A program made the position numbers and the translations under genes. The notes under the pieces are model-generated. The model was not told the DNA's origin. It saw nothing but the letters and a program-made list of their open reading frames with translations, and ran no database searches. Below, piece by piece: positions 1-5,963 of a DNA stretch of 5,963 nucleotides (position 1 is its first letter; the number at the start of each line of letters is the position of its first letter). This DNA comes from Competibacteraceae bacterium UBA2792. Its GTDB lineage: Bacteria > Pseudomonadota > Gammaproteobacteria > Competibacterales > Competibacteraceae. Location of the stretch: positions 3,833-9,795 of the forward strand of contig DEHU01000237.1 in the NCBI GenBank assembly GCA_002352125.1, in the 5' to 3' direction.

Positions 1-506
1 GTGGTGAAATGCGGATCGTAAGTGAATTCCCGATAAATCCGCCGATTGAGGTCCGCGACGGCCTCCAGCAGCGGCCGGTTCGGCGGAAAACTGGGCTGGG
101 CGTACTCGCGGAACGTTGGATGAGCGGTCACGAACGGCGAATCCAGCTCGAACAAGCGCGCTTCGATGATCTCCGGATCGGGATCGTCCCACAGCATCTT
201 ATGCGCTTGCTCCCAGGACGGCGAAGGGCTGGATTCGCGGAACGGCCGGGTATCCAGCACTTGTACTTCGGTAACGACCTTCACCTCCAGTTGCTGGTGA
301 ATGTCTTGGATGGCGAAATACAGTACCCGGTTGCCGAAAAAATCCTCCCGCTCGGCGGATAGCGCCGGTCGTGGCTTGATGGTGACCCGGCTGGGCTGGC
401 ACAGTTGCCAGGGTGTTGCGCGCGGTATTAGCCGCGCTTGGTTGTGGCACAAAGCGACTCCGCTGCTGTAGCGGTAGAGGGTGCGATGGGTGATGGTGTA
501 TTTCAC
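1..506 (-). CDS. Transglutaminase-family protein, N-terminal part (gene runs off the left edge)
   Basis: The first 168 residues of a protein are visible, beginning VKYTITHRTLYRYS and continuing with LCHNQARLIPR around residues 20-29. This start is typical of the N-terminal beta domain of bacterial transglutaminase-like proteins (COG1305 type) encoded beside circularly permuted ATP-grasp/alpha-E genes. The catalytic Cys-His-Asp core lies beyond the window, so activity cannot be judged. The start is GTG at 504-506; its GTGA overlaps the TGA stop of the upstream ATP-grasp/alpha-E gene by four bases, so translation is probably coupled; no separate strong ribosome binding site is visible. The frame has no in-frame stop to base 1. 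In this family setting the enzyme is predicted, not shown, to act as a peptidase or amide-transferring enzyme on the product of the adjacent ATP-grasp ligase. The family call is fairly firm; the substrate is unknown. Confidence 0.85.
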   Translation of the reverse strand, partial: MKYTITHRTLYRYSSGVALCHNQARLIPRATPWQLCQPSRVTIKPRPALSAEREDFFGNRVLYFAIQDIHQQLEVKVVTEVQVLDTRPFRESSPSPSWEQAHKMLWDDPDPEIIEARLFELDSPFVTAHPTFREYAQPSFPPNRPLLEAVADLNRRIYREFTYDPHFT

Positions 507-3064
507 GGCTGCATGGTGATCAGTTGGCGGGGTACTTCGGCGTGGCTGAAATGGCTGTGGGTCAGCGCGTCCGACAAGCCTCGCAGCGGCTTGTGGATCG
601 CCTCCAACAGCCGGGTCAGTTCGACGCTGGAACTGGTGCTGTCGTGGGTCAGCGTGGACAACGCCTCGATATCGGCCAGTTGCAGGGCGGTGAAGGCTTC
701 CAGAATGAGCCGTTCCTCGGCGTTGCGGTAGGGGGTTCTGTTGGGGTGATACAGCCGGCCGATATCCCGTTGCAGCCGCCGCAACTGGTAGCCGACGGCT
801 CGCGGATTATCGGTGTCGAACAGCAGCAGGTCGATGATCGCGGTCGGGTGTAACGCGGAGCGGTAGCGGCGCCGGTAAGCGGTCAAGTTGTCGGTGATGG
901 TGAGCACGACTTCCCACAACGGCAATCCCGGATTCCGGGCGGTGATGAAAGCCAGGTTGAACAGCTCCAAAGTACGCAGCACCCGTTCCAGGTAGCGGCC
1001 GATGTCGAAAAACAGCCAGCCTTGGTGATGCGGCATGGTTTCGTAGTTCTGGCCGCAAAACGCGGCCATGAGCATCAGCTCTTCCTCCAGCAGCTCTCGC
1101 GCCTGCCGGGCGCCCAACCCGGACGGGGGTTCCTGGATACTGCGCTGCAAGCGGTTCAGCAGCCGCCAACTGTCGTCCCCGAGATGGTTGCGCACCGCGC
1201 GGCCGGTTCGCAATAGGCCACCGAAAATCGTCTGCATGCTGCTGGGATGCTCGGCTTCGACGATGAGGTTCAACAGTTCCTGCCGCAAGGTGAAAAAGCG
1301 GGCGCGCGGCGATTCCGCTACGGGGGGTACCGGAATTTCCAGGGCGTCGAGCAGATCGTCCAGACAGCGTTCGTCGGTGTTGTCCTGTTCCCATTCTAGC
1401 AAGCGCCCGAACGCTTCCCGCAGCAAGCGGGCGGTGCCGTCGAACCGCTCGCTGTAGCGGCCCAGCCAGAACAGATTGTCGGCTACCCGGCTGGGCAAGT
1501 CGCTGCCGTCGCGGGTGACCACGATGGGGCCGTAAGCTTGGCGCAGCAGGCTAACGTGGCGTTGCGGGGTGGGCGCCAGTACCCACCAATCCTTGCTGAT
1601 GCCGCCTTTTTGCAAAGTGGCCTGTAAAGCGTCCAACCCCGACGAAACCCGGGCCAAACCGCCCGGCATCACCCGGTAGCCATCGTCCTCGGCCACGACG
1701 AAGCCGCGCAACATCACCGGCCGAGGTACTAGCTGGCCTTCTTCCAGCACGGGGGCGGTCGACAGCGGCAACGATTCCTGACCTACGAACAGGTGCGGCG
1801 TGGCTTGGATCCGTTCGATCAGTTGCACGCGGGTCGTCGCGTCCAGGCGGGCTCCTTCCCAGTATGGCCCATTCGGCAGGATCGAGCGCACTACCAGCCG
1901 GTCCATGTTGGCCAAAACGTGGTTTCGGTCGCTGGGCGTGCCGCACCACCAGGTCGGCAGCGAGGGCAGTTTGAGTTCTTCTCCCAGCAATTGCTGGCAC
2001 AGCAGCGGTAAAAAGGCGACAAGTCCGGGATTTTCGACGATGCCGCTGCCCAAGGCGTTGGCGAGCGCGACGTGGCCGCCACGTACCGCTTGCAGCAGAC
2101 CCGGCACACCCAACAAGGAATCGCCGCGCAACTCCAATGGATCGCAGAAGTTGTCCACCACCCGCCGCAGGATCACGTCCACCGGCCGCAACCCGCCGAG
2201 GGTTTTCAGCCAGACCCGGCTGTCGCGCACAACCAAGTCTTCGCCTTCGACCAGGCTGAGCGACAGGTAGTTGGCCAAGTAAGCATGCTCGAAGTACACC
2301 GGGCTATTGGGGCCAGGCGTCAACAGCACGACGTGCGGATTTTCCGGGTTGTGGCGCGCCAGGCTAGCGAGGGTGGCACGTTCGGTTTCCAAAAAGCTGG
2401 CCAGCCGGCGCAAGGGGGCGTCGCGATAAATCATCGGCAGGGCGCGCGCCAGGAGGATGCGGTTTTCCAGGGTGTAACCGGCCCCGGACGGCGACTGGGT
2501 GCGATCGCCGTAAACCCGAAATACGCCGTCCGGTCCGCGGGCGAGGTCTATGCCGTGAAAGATCAGCCAACGGCGGCGCCAACGGCGGCCTTCGGGTAAA
2601 GAGTGATGGCAGGGAGGAAGAAAACCAGGGTGGGCGAAAACCAGTTCTGGCGGCAGCCATCCTTGGCGAATCGTCAGCCGCGGGCCGTACAAATCCGCCA
2701 ACAGGGCGTTCAATAGTCGCGAACGCTGTGCCAATCCCGCCGCCAGTTCGCTCCATTCCTCGCCGGTCATCAGCAGCGGAATGTTGTCCACCAGCCACAG
2801 TCGCTGGGGGCCGTGAGGATCGTCGTAAGTGTTGTAGGTAACCCCATCCGCTTGCAGCAGACGTTGGATTTCGTTGTGGCGGCGCTCCAGTTCATCGCCG
2901 CCGATTTCCTCCAGAGACTTCATCAGACTTTGCCAGTGCGGGCGCAGCAGGCCCGGAGCCGAGCACATCTCGTCGTAACCGGAGTTGGAGACCGGGTAGT
3001 CGGCCAGCAGGGTATTGCCCGATAGATCGAGGTAGTCTCGACGGGCAGCGAGCGCTTCAATCAT
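503..3064 (-). CDS. Circularly permuted ATP-grasp (type 2) / alpha-E fusion protein, predicted amidoligase
   Basis: This 853-residue protein has two parts. Residues about 75-470 match the circularly permuted ATP-grasp family (COG2308, formerly DUF404/DUF407): recognisable stretches are GVTYNTYDDP (74-83), LLNALLADLYGP (117-128), FAHPGFLPPCH (143-153), DRTQSPSGAGYTLENR (187-202), YFEHAYLANYL (257-267), LKTLGGLRPVDVILRR (286-301) and ANALGSGIVENP (335-346). Residues about 522-845 match the alpha-E domain (COG2307, DUF403), opening with LPSRVADNLFWLGRYSER and with a second signature GWLFFDIGRYLERVLRTLEL at 682-701. The fused form of about 850 residues is common in proteobacteria. The ATP-grasp part is expected to form an amide or peptide bond with ATP; the alpha-E part is a helical partner of unknown role, and neither has a well-established substrate. 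The ATG at 3062-3064 is preceded by AGGGAGA about five bases away, and homologues begin similarly. It overlaps the downstream transglutaminase start by four bases. A small duplicated segment (residues 159-166) is the only oddity. Confidence 0.95.
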   Translation of the reverse strand: MIEALAARRDYLDLSGNTLLADYPVSNSGYDEMCSAPGLLRPHWQSLMKSLEEIGGDELERRHNEIQRLLQADGVTYNTYDDPHGPQRLWLVDNIPLLMTGEEWSELAAGLAQRSRLLNALLADLYGPRLTIRQGWLPPELVFAHPGFLPPCHHSLPEGRRWRRRWLIFHGIDLARGPDGVFRVYGDRTQSPSGAGYTLENRILLARALPMIYRDAPLRRLASFLETERATLASLARHNPENPHVVLLTPGPNSPVYFEHAYLANYLSLSLVEGEDLVVRDSRVWLKTLGGLRPVDVILRRVVDNFCDPLELRGDSLLGVPGLLQAVRGGHVALANALGSGIVENPGLVAFLPLLCQQLLGEELKLPSLPTWWCGTPSDRNHVLANMDRLVVRSILPNGPYWEGARLDATTRVQLIERIQATPHLFVGQESLPLSTAPVLEEGQLVPRPVMLRGFVVAEDDGYRVMPGGLARVSSGLDALQATLQKGGISKDWWVLAPTPQRHVSLLRQAYGPIVVTRDGSDLPSRVADNLFWLGRYSERFDGTARLLREAFGRLLEWEQDNTDERCLDDLLDALEIPVPPVAESPRARFFTLRQELLNLIVEAEHPSSMQTIFGGLLRTGRAVRNHLGDDSWRLLNRLQRSIQEPPSGLGARQARELLEEELMLMAAFCGQNYETMPHHQGWLFFDIGRYLERVLRTLELFNLAFITARNPGLPLWEVVLTITDNLTAYRRRYRSALHPTAIIDLLLFDTDNPRAVGYQLRRLQRDIGRLYHPNRTPYRNAEERLILEAFTALQLADIEALSTLTHDSTSSSVELTRLLEAIHKPLRGLSDALTHSHFSHAEVPRQLITMQP
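2566..2589. repeat. 12-base tandem duplication inside the ATP-grasp gene
   Basis: GCCAACGGCGGC occurs twice in direct succession (2566-2577 and 2578-2589). It is in frame and encodes the repetitive stretch GRRWRRRW at residues 159-166 of the ATP-grasp/alpha-E protein, just before the conserved LIFHGIDLARGPDG segment. A four-residue duplication by slippage is the simple explanation. Confidence 0.7.
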
Positions 3065-3069
3065 AAAAG

Positions 3070-3076
3070 TCTCCCT
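3070..3076 (-). promoter_or_regulatory. Ribosome binding site of the ATP-grasp/alpha-E gene
   Basis: On the minus strand AGGGAGA lies five bases before the ATG at 3064. It is a good Shine-Dalgarno match and supports this start codon. Confidence 0.7.
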
Positions 3077-3109
3077 GGGTGAGACCGCCGCGTTGTGGCT
3101 TGCCGGGTA

Positions 3110-3121
3110 GCGCGATCGCGC
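3110..3121. repeat. Perfect 12-base palindrome in the leader of the ATP-grasp/alpha-E gene
   Basis: GCGCGATCGCGC reads identically on both strands. It sits 46 bases upstream of the ATG at 3064 and downstream of the putative -24/-12 element, so it would be inside the transcript leader if that promoter is used. Its core GCGATCGC also occurs at 2501-2508 inside the gene. In GC-rich DNA such a palindrome may be chance; no function can be assigned. Confidence 0.35.
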
Positions 3122-3180
3122 CTGATGTATCTCTCACGATTTGAGTATCTTGGTAGAGGCAGGTTGCGATAGGGAATTTA

Positions 3181-3197
3181 AGCAAATGACATGCCTT
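3181..3197 (-). promoter_or_regulatory. Possible sigma-54 promoter (-24/-12 element) for the ATP-grasp operon
   Basis: The minus strand reads AAGGCATGTCATTTGCT. The invariant GG (3194-3195) and GC (3182-3183) are exactly ten bases apart and the -12 part is a full TTGCT; the -24 part differs from TGGCACG at two positions. Transcription would start near 3170, giving a leader of about 105 bases. No convincing -35/-10 pair was found on this strand in the gap, which makes this the best promoter candidate for the ATP-grasp/transglutaminase operon. It is a motif match only; no enhancer site or sigma-54 activator is visible in the window. Confidence 0.35.
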
Positions 3198-3255
3198 TTT
3201 TGGCCGGTAACGGGACAATCCGGGTTATCGGATCGAACGGTGACCGAACGTGGCA

Positions 3256-3618
3256 CTAGCCGCGGAGCTTGTCGGTGGTGTGGCGCAGCCGGTTGGCCAT
3301 CGCGCGCATGACTTGGATGGCGAAGAGCGGTGTGCGCTGAACGAGCACGAGAAAGTGTTCTCGACCAACGGGGGCGAGCAGACAGTCGGTGCGGGCGATG
3401 GCGGTGGCGCTGCGCGGTTTGTCGTCGATCAGCGCGATTTCGCCGAAGATACTTCCAGGTCCTGCCGTTTCGAGGACCTGATCACCTACCAAGATATCTA
3501 CCTCTCCTTCGGCGACGATGTAGAGGTGCTTGCCCGGTTCGCCTTCGCGGAAGATGACTTGATCGGAGGCGAAGGATTGGTATTTTTCGATCTGGCTGAA
3601 AATGTCCCGGTTTTGCAT
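3256..3618 (-). CDS. Stand-alone cyclic-nucleotide-binding domain protein
   Basis: This 120-residue protein consists of a single cNMP-binding (CAP effector-type) beta-barrel domain. Visible hallmarks are VIFREGEPGKHLYIVAEGEV at 21-40 (early strands and the conserved glycines) and the phosphate-binding cassette FGEIALIDDKPRSA at 58-71, with Glu60 and Arg69 at the positions that usually contact the ribose and cyclic phosphate. Helices follow to residue 120. There is no DNA-binding helix-turn-helix, kinase, channel or transporter part, so it is not a Crp/Fnr transcription factor; such small proteins are thought to sense cAMP or cGMP and act on a partner, unknown here. The ATG at 3616-3618 has GAGGA eight bases upstream, and an in-frame TAA near 3650 with no other start codon in between excludes a longer form. 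It lies upstream of, and on the same strand as, the ATP-grasp gene with a 191-base gap, so co-transcription is possible but not required. Ligand binding is inferred from conserved residues. Confidence 0.9.
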   Translation of the reverse strand: MQNRDIFSQIEKYQSFASDQVIFREGEPGKHLYIVAEGEVDILVGDQVLETAGPGSIFGEIALIDDKPRSATAIARTDCLLAPVGREHFLVLVQRTPLFAIQVMRAMANRLRHTTDKLRG

Positions 3619-3626
3619 GGGATAGT

Positions 3627-3631
3627 TCCTC
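3627..3631 (-). promoter_or_regulatory. Ribosome binding site of the cNMP-binding gene
   Basis: GAGGA on the minus strand is eight bases before the ATG at 3618. Together with the in-frame stop a short way upstream, it fixes the start of the cyclic-nucleotide-binding protein. Confidence 0.65.
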
Positions 3632-3647
3632 GTCGTGCGGAAGAAAC

Positions 3648-3668
3648 GGTAAGGACGATGCCCTTACC
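3648..3668. repeat. Perfect 7-bp inverted repeat in the leader of the cNMP-binding gene
   Basis: GGTAAGG (3648-3654) and CCTTACC (3662-3668) are exact reverse complements around a 7-base loop. The element lies 30 bases upstream of the cNMP-binding start codon and immediately before the -35 box of the rightward promoter. It could be a hairpin in the leftward leader or an operator for a dimeric regulator between the divergent genes. No T-run follows on either strand, so it does not look like an intrinsic terminator. Confidence 0.5.
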
Positions 3669-3697
3669 TTGGCACGCCGGCCTGCCGATGCGATAAT
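3669..3697 (+). promoter_or_regulatory. Sigma-70-type promoter pointing toward cbiD
   Basis: TTGGCA (3669-3674) and GATAAT (3692-3697) are separated by 17 bases; each box matches the consensus at five of six positions. Transcription would begin near 3704, leaving a leader of about 215 bases before the cbiD ATG at 3919. No B12-box-like conserved sequence was found in that leader, so a cobalamin riboswitch is not supported. The -35 box directly adjoins the inverted repeat ending at 3668, which would suit repression by a protein binding there (inference). Confidence 0.45.
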
Positions 3698-3918
3698 TTT
3701 GTGGCAGTTTAGCCGACTTTGTTGGGCCTTGATAGCATGTTGCTGGGTATCCTCGCCCGGCTGTTTCAGGATCGCCTTCAAGGTGTGCCCATATCGGGTT
3801 TCATCGAGAGGAGATGGTTCGCCTGTGCCATGATCGATGTTGCCCCAAGTCGTTTTGCCGGTTTTTTGCGCGGCATCCAAGCTTTCGGCCAAACCAATTT
3901 CCGTTACTTTCCACATTC

Positions 3919-5013
3919 ATGCGTCCTGAAACTCCCGAAACGGATCGACCGCTACGCTACGGCTACACCACCGGCGCTTGCGCGACGGCGGCCAGCGTAG
4001 CGGCGGCTTGTCGGCTGCTGGCCGGAACCGAACCAGCGCAGGTGGAGATCGTGCTGCCGCGCGGCCAGCGACCGGTGTTCCAGTTGGCGTATTGCCGGCT
4101 GACGGGGAACGGAGCTGAGGCGGCAACGATCAAGGATGCGGGCGACGATCCCGACGTGACGCATGGCGCCTTGATCGTCGCCCGAGTGGTTTTAGACGAT
4201 TTGCCGGGCGTGCGATTTCGTGCGGGGCCAGGCGTGGGTATCGTGACCCGGCCTGGTCTGCCAATTCCGGTCGGCGAACCGGCCATCAATCCGGCTCCTC
4301 GCCGGATGATCGTCGAACATCTGACGCGCTTGGCGGCCGAATACGACCATCGCGGCGGTTTCGAGGTGACCATCGGTGTCGGGAACGGGGCCGAATTGGC
4401 GCAAAAAACGTTGAATCCCCGGCTGGGCATCGTCGGCGGATTGTCCATTCTCGGCACGACCGGCATCGTCCGGCCATTTTCTTGTTCGGCCTACATCGCT
4501 TCCATCCGGCAGGCGATCGATGTGGCTCGCGCCAACGGTCTCGTCCACGTCGCCGCCTGCACCGGCGCCACCAGCGAACAAACCATGCGCGCCCACTACT
4601 CGTTATCGGACATGGCGCTCATCGAAATGGGCGATTTCGCTGGGGCGGTGCTCAAACACCTGCAGCGGGCACCGATTCCTCGACTGAGCTTGGCTGGCGG
4701 GTTCGGCAAGATCAGCAAGCTAGCGGCGGGCCATTTGGATTTGCACAGCCGCAGTTCCAGCGTCGATCTTGCTTTGCTGGCCACGGAAGCGGCGGCGCTG
4801 GGCGCGGATGCGGCATTGCAAGACGCAGTGCGGGCCGCTAACACGAGCCAGCGGGCGCTGGCGCTGGTCCACGCGGCCAGATTGCCCTTGGGTGATCGGA
4901 TCTGCGAAATGGCCCGTGATCGGTCCCGCGCTATTCTGCCGTCCGAGGTGGCGGTGGAGATTTGGGCCACCGATCGCGAAGGCCGACCGGTCGGTCATGC
5001 CGGCTTCGCCTGA
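3919..5013 (+). CDS. cbiD: Cobalt-precorrin-5B (C1)-methyltransferase
   Basis: CbiD uses S-adenosylmethionine to methylate C1 of cobalt-precorrin-5B, giving cobalt-precorrin-6A in the anaerobic cobalamin pathway, in the cytoplasm. The 364-residue protein has the family's usual length and hallmarks: [15 protein letters not shown] (12-26), [13 protein letters not shown] (72-84), GPGVGIVT (103-110), NPAPRRMI (124-131), [19 protein letters not shown] (153-171), [14 protein letters not shown] (173-186) and [18 protein letters not shown] (260-277). The ATG at 3919 is chosen because homologues start shortly before the TTG-motif; it has a weak ribosome binding site. The frame is open upstream to an ATG at 3814, but the extra 35 residues are Cys/Phe/Arg-rich, unlike CbiD, and GGAG abuts that ATG with no spacing. 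It is followed 116 bases later by the precorrin-6A reductase gene, which performs the next step, and is probably transcribed from the promoter near 3669. Confidence 0.95.
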   Translation: MRPETPETDRPLRYGYTTGACATAASVAAACRLLAGTEPAQVEIVLPRGQRPVFQLAYCRLTGNGAEAATIKDAGDDPDVTHGALIVARVVLDDLPGVRFRAGPGVGIVTRPGLPIPVGEPAINPAPRRMIVEHLTRLAAEYDHRGGFEVTIGVGNGAELAQKTLNPRLGIVGGLSILGTTGIVRPFSCSAYIASIRQAIDVARANGLVHVAACTGATSEQTMRAHYSLSDMALIEMGDFAGAVLKHLQRAPIPRLSLAGGFGKISKLAAGHLDLHSRSSSVDLALLATEAAALGADAALQDAVRAANTSQRALALVHAARLPLGDRICEMARDRSRAILPSEVAVEIWATDREGRPVGHAGFA

Positions 5014-5115
5014 TTTTCTTCATTTTGCCATCATGATGCCGCTGATCGCCGAAGGTGGACTCAAAGAGAGCGGGCCGTATTCCCCGGCCTATCTGGACGG
5101 TTGTCCGGCGTGATC

Positions 5116-5119
5116 GAGG
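5116..5119 (+). promoter_or_regulatory. Likely ribosome binding site of the precorrin-6A reductase gene
   Basis: GAGG lies ten bases before the ATG at 5130. Spacing is slightly long but acceptable, and it favours this ATG over the in-frame GTG at 5121, which would be only one base away, and over the upstream ATG at 5055. Confidence 0.4.
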
Positions 5120-5129
5120 CGTGCGCCGG

Positions 5130-5903
5130 ATGCGTATCTTGATTCTGGGCGGTATCGGCGAGGCGGTGAAGCTGGCGCGGATGCTGGCGTCAACTCACGC
5201 TGTGATTTATAGCTTGGCCGGCAAGGGACGGTTGCCGGATTCGATCGATTCGGTGCGCAGCGGTGGCTTCGGCGGCGCGGAAGGTCTGACGGCATTCCTG
5301 CGCGAAAACGGCATCGAGCTGTTGATCGACGCGACCCATCCCTATGCCGCGCGAATCAGCCGTAACGCAATGTCGGCGGCACATTTGGCCGGCATTCCGC
5401 TCTGGGCTTACCGGCGTCCGGCGTGGCGGCCGGAACCCGGCGACGATTGGTGCCCGGTGGTCTCCTGGCCGGAGATGATGGGGGCGTTACAAAGATTTGA
5501 ACGGCCTTTTTTCACCGTCGGCTTGGAACCCTTGCGCCACGTAACCGAAATTCCGGCCAGCCAGCATTGGTTGGTGCGTTGTCTGGAAGCAGAATCGCCG
5601 AACTCGCCGCGTTTGACTCTGCTTTGTGCTGCCGGACCGTTTTCGCTGGAACGGGAAACGACGCTGCTGCGGGATTATCGGATCGACGTGCTAGTTGCCA
5701 AAAACAGTGGCGGCGGCGCGGTCGAGGCCAAATTGACGGCGGCGCGACAGTACAAAATTCCGGTGGTGATGCTGGATCGTCCAGCGTTGCCGGTGGCAGA
5801 TCGCGAGTTTACCGGGATAGAGCAATTGGCCGAAGCTTTGTTGGGGAACCGGCCGGTCTCGGAGGAGAGAATAGTGAACGCGATGCGCAACTTTTCCGGC
5901 TAA
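5130..5903 (+). CDS. cobK: Precorrin-6A / cobalt-precorrin-6A reductase
   Basis: This enzyme uses NAD(P)H to reduce the corrin precursor precorrin-6A (or its cobalt form; then named CbiJ) to the dihydro form, directly after the CbiD step. The 257-residue length is normal for the family. Visible motifs are the N-terminal nucleotide-binding MRILILGGIGEAVKLARML, SLAGKGRLP (28-36), GGFGGAEGL (45-53), the highly conserved IDATHPYAARISRNA (66-80), FFTVGLEPLR (127-136), GPFSLERE (169-176), LVAKNSGGGAVEAKLTAAR (188-206) and PVVMLDRPALP (211-221). The start at 5130 places the glycine-rich strand at the N terminus as in homologues; an upstream in-frame ATG at 5055 would add 25 residues, largely Arg/Pro, that do not resemble the family. 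Being beside cbiD argues that the natural substrate is the cobalt form, so cbiJ would be an equally good name. The stop is TAA at 5901; no terminator follows, so the operon probably continues. Confidence 0.94.
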   Translation: MRILILGGIGEAVKLARMLASTHAVIYSLAGKGRLPDSIDSVRSGGFGGAEGLTAFLRENGIELLIDATHPYAARISRNAMSAAHLAGIPLWAYRRPAWRPEPGDDWCPVVSWPEMMGALQRFERPFFTVGLEPLRHVTEIPASQHWLVRCLEAESPNSPRLTLLCAAGPFSLERETTLLRDYRIDVLVAKNSGGGAVEAKLTAARQYKIPVVMLDRPALPVADREFTGIEQLAEALLGNRPVSEERIVNAMRNFSG

Positions 5904-5963
5904 GCGGCCGGGTTTGTCAGTTTTTCTATGTGGATGCGGTTTGAGTCATGGCGGCAACCGGCC

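Larger units (their letters stand above)
3619..3918. other. Divergent intergenic region between the cNMP-binding gene and cbiD
   Basis: The 300 bases hold the inverted repeat at 3648-3668, the rightward promoter at 3669-3697, and open frames on both strands. The most protein-like is on the minus strand from an ATG at 3914-3916, preceded by AGGA at seven bases; it reads [20 protein letters not shown] at its start and is rich in Asp, Glu, Gln and Thr rather than Arg. That frame runs on into the cNMP-binding gene out of frame and stops at 3482, so as a complete gene it would overlap that gene by 137 bases. I do not recognise the product. It may be a small real gene, a decayed gene, or chance; I do not call it as a CDS. 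No clear minus-strand promoter for the cNMP-binding gene was found. Confidence 0.5.

Noticed and set aside
3200..3235. Imperfect hairpin (CCGATAAC / GTTACCGG on the minus strand) after the cNMP gene as a terminator
   Set aside because: One mismatch, a 12-base loop, and it is followed by an A-run rather than a T-run in the direction of transcription.
3669..3685. Second sigma-54-like site, pointing right (TTGGCACG followed by CTGC)
   Set aside because: The -24 half is perfect, but GG and GC are 11 bases apart instead of 10 and the -12 half is weak; the sigma-70 reading of the same stretch is better.
3704..3918. Possible cobalamin riboswitch ahead of cbiD
   Set aside because: The leader length would fit, but no B12-box-like conserved core was found on the plus strand.
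3719..4000. Plus-strand open frame beginning [16 protein letters not shown]
   Set aside because: It overlaps the start of cbiD out of frame, turns into arginine-rich sequence there, and has no convincing ribosome binding site.
5928..5963. Possible start of the next gene (ATG at 5928 or ATG at 5948)
   Set aside because: Only 5 to 12 codons are visible, the two starts are in different frames, neither has a clear ribosome binding site, and no family can be recognised.
5905..5963. GGCCGG ... CCGGCC inverted pair at the right edge
   Set aside because: Arms are short, about 40 bases apart and GC-only, as expected by chance in this composition.

Overview
The window is GC-rich bacterial chromosomal DNA with dense, mostly leftward or rightward gene blocks, GTGA-type start/stop overlaps and Shine-Dalgarno-like sites. 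Protein similarity by eye suggests a proteobacterium, most likely a gammaproteobacterium. That placement is inference from the fused ATP-grasp/alpha-E architecture and the general look of the proteins; no rRNA or other marker gene is present.

Left part, minus strand (1-3618, read right to left). A short stand-alone cyclic-nucleotide-binding domain protein (3256-3618) is followed, after a 191-base gap, by an 853-residue protein (503-3064) that joins a circularly permuted ATP-grasp domain to an alpha-E domain. Its stop codon overlaps the GTG start of a transglutaminase-family protein (1-506), which runs off the left edge. The ATP-grasp/alpha-E/transglutaminase set is a known but biochemically poorly understood module, predicted to be an amidoligase system that makes or attaches a peptide and in many genomes found with the Anbu proteasome-like peptidase. 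The gap before the ATP-grasp gene carries a sigma-54-like -24/-12 element and a perfect 12-base palindrome.

Centre (3619-3918). This 300-base divergent region separates the minus-strand block from the plus-strand block. It contains a perfect 7-bp inverted repeat just upstream of the cyclic-nucleotide-binding gene, a good sigma-70-type promoter (TTGGCA, 17 bases, GATAAT) pointing right, and a minus-strand open frame of unknown status that looks more protein-like than an ordinary shadow.

Right part, plus strand (3919-5903). Two cobalamin (vitamin B12) biosynthesis genes lie in series: cbiD (cobalt-precorrin-5B C1-methyltransferase, 3919-5013) and cobK/cbiJ (precorrin-6A / cobalt-precorrin-6A reductase, 5130-5903). 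They catalyse consecutive steps of corrin ring synthesis: CbiD makes cobalt-precorrin-6A and the reductase reduces it. CbiD points to the anaerobic (early cobalt insertion) route. The two are probably co-transcribed and continue into further genes beyond the right edge. No RNA gene, mobile element, CRISPR array or B12 riboswitch was seen.
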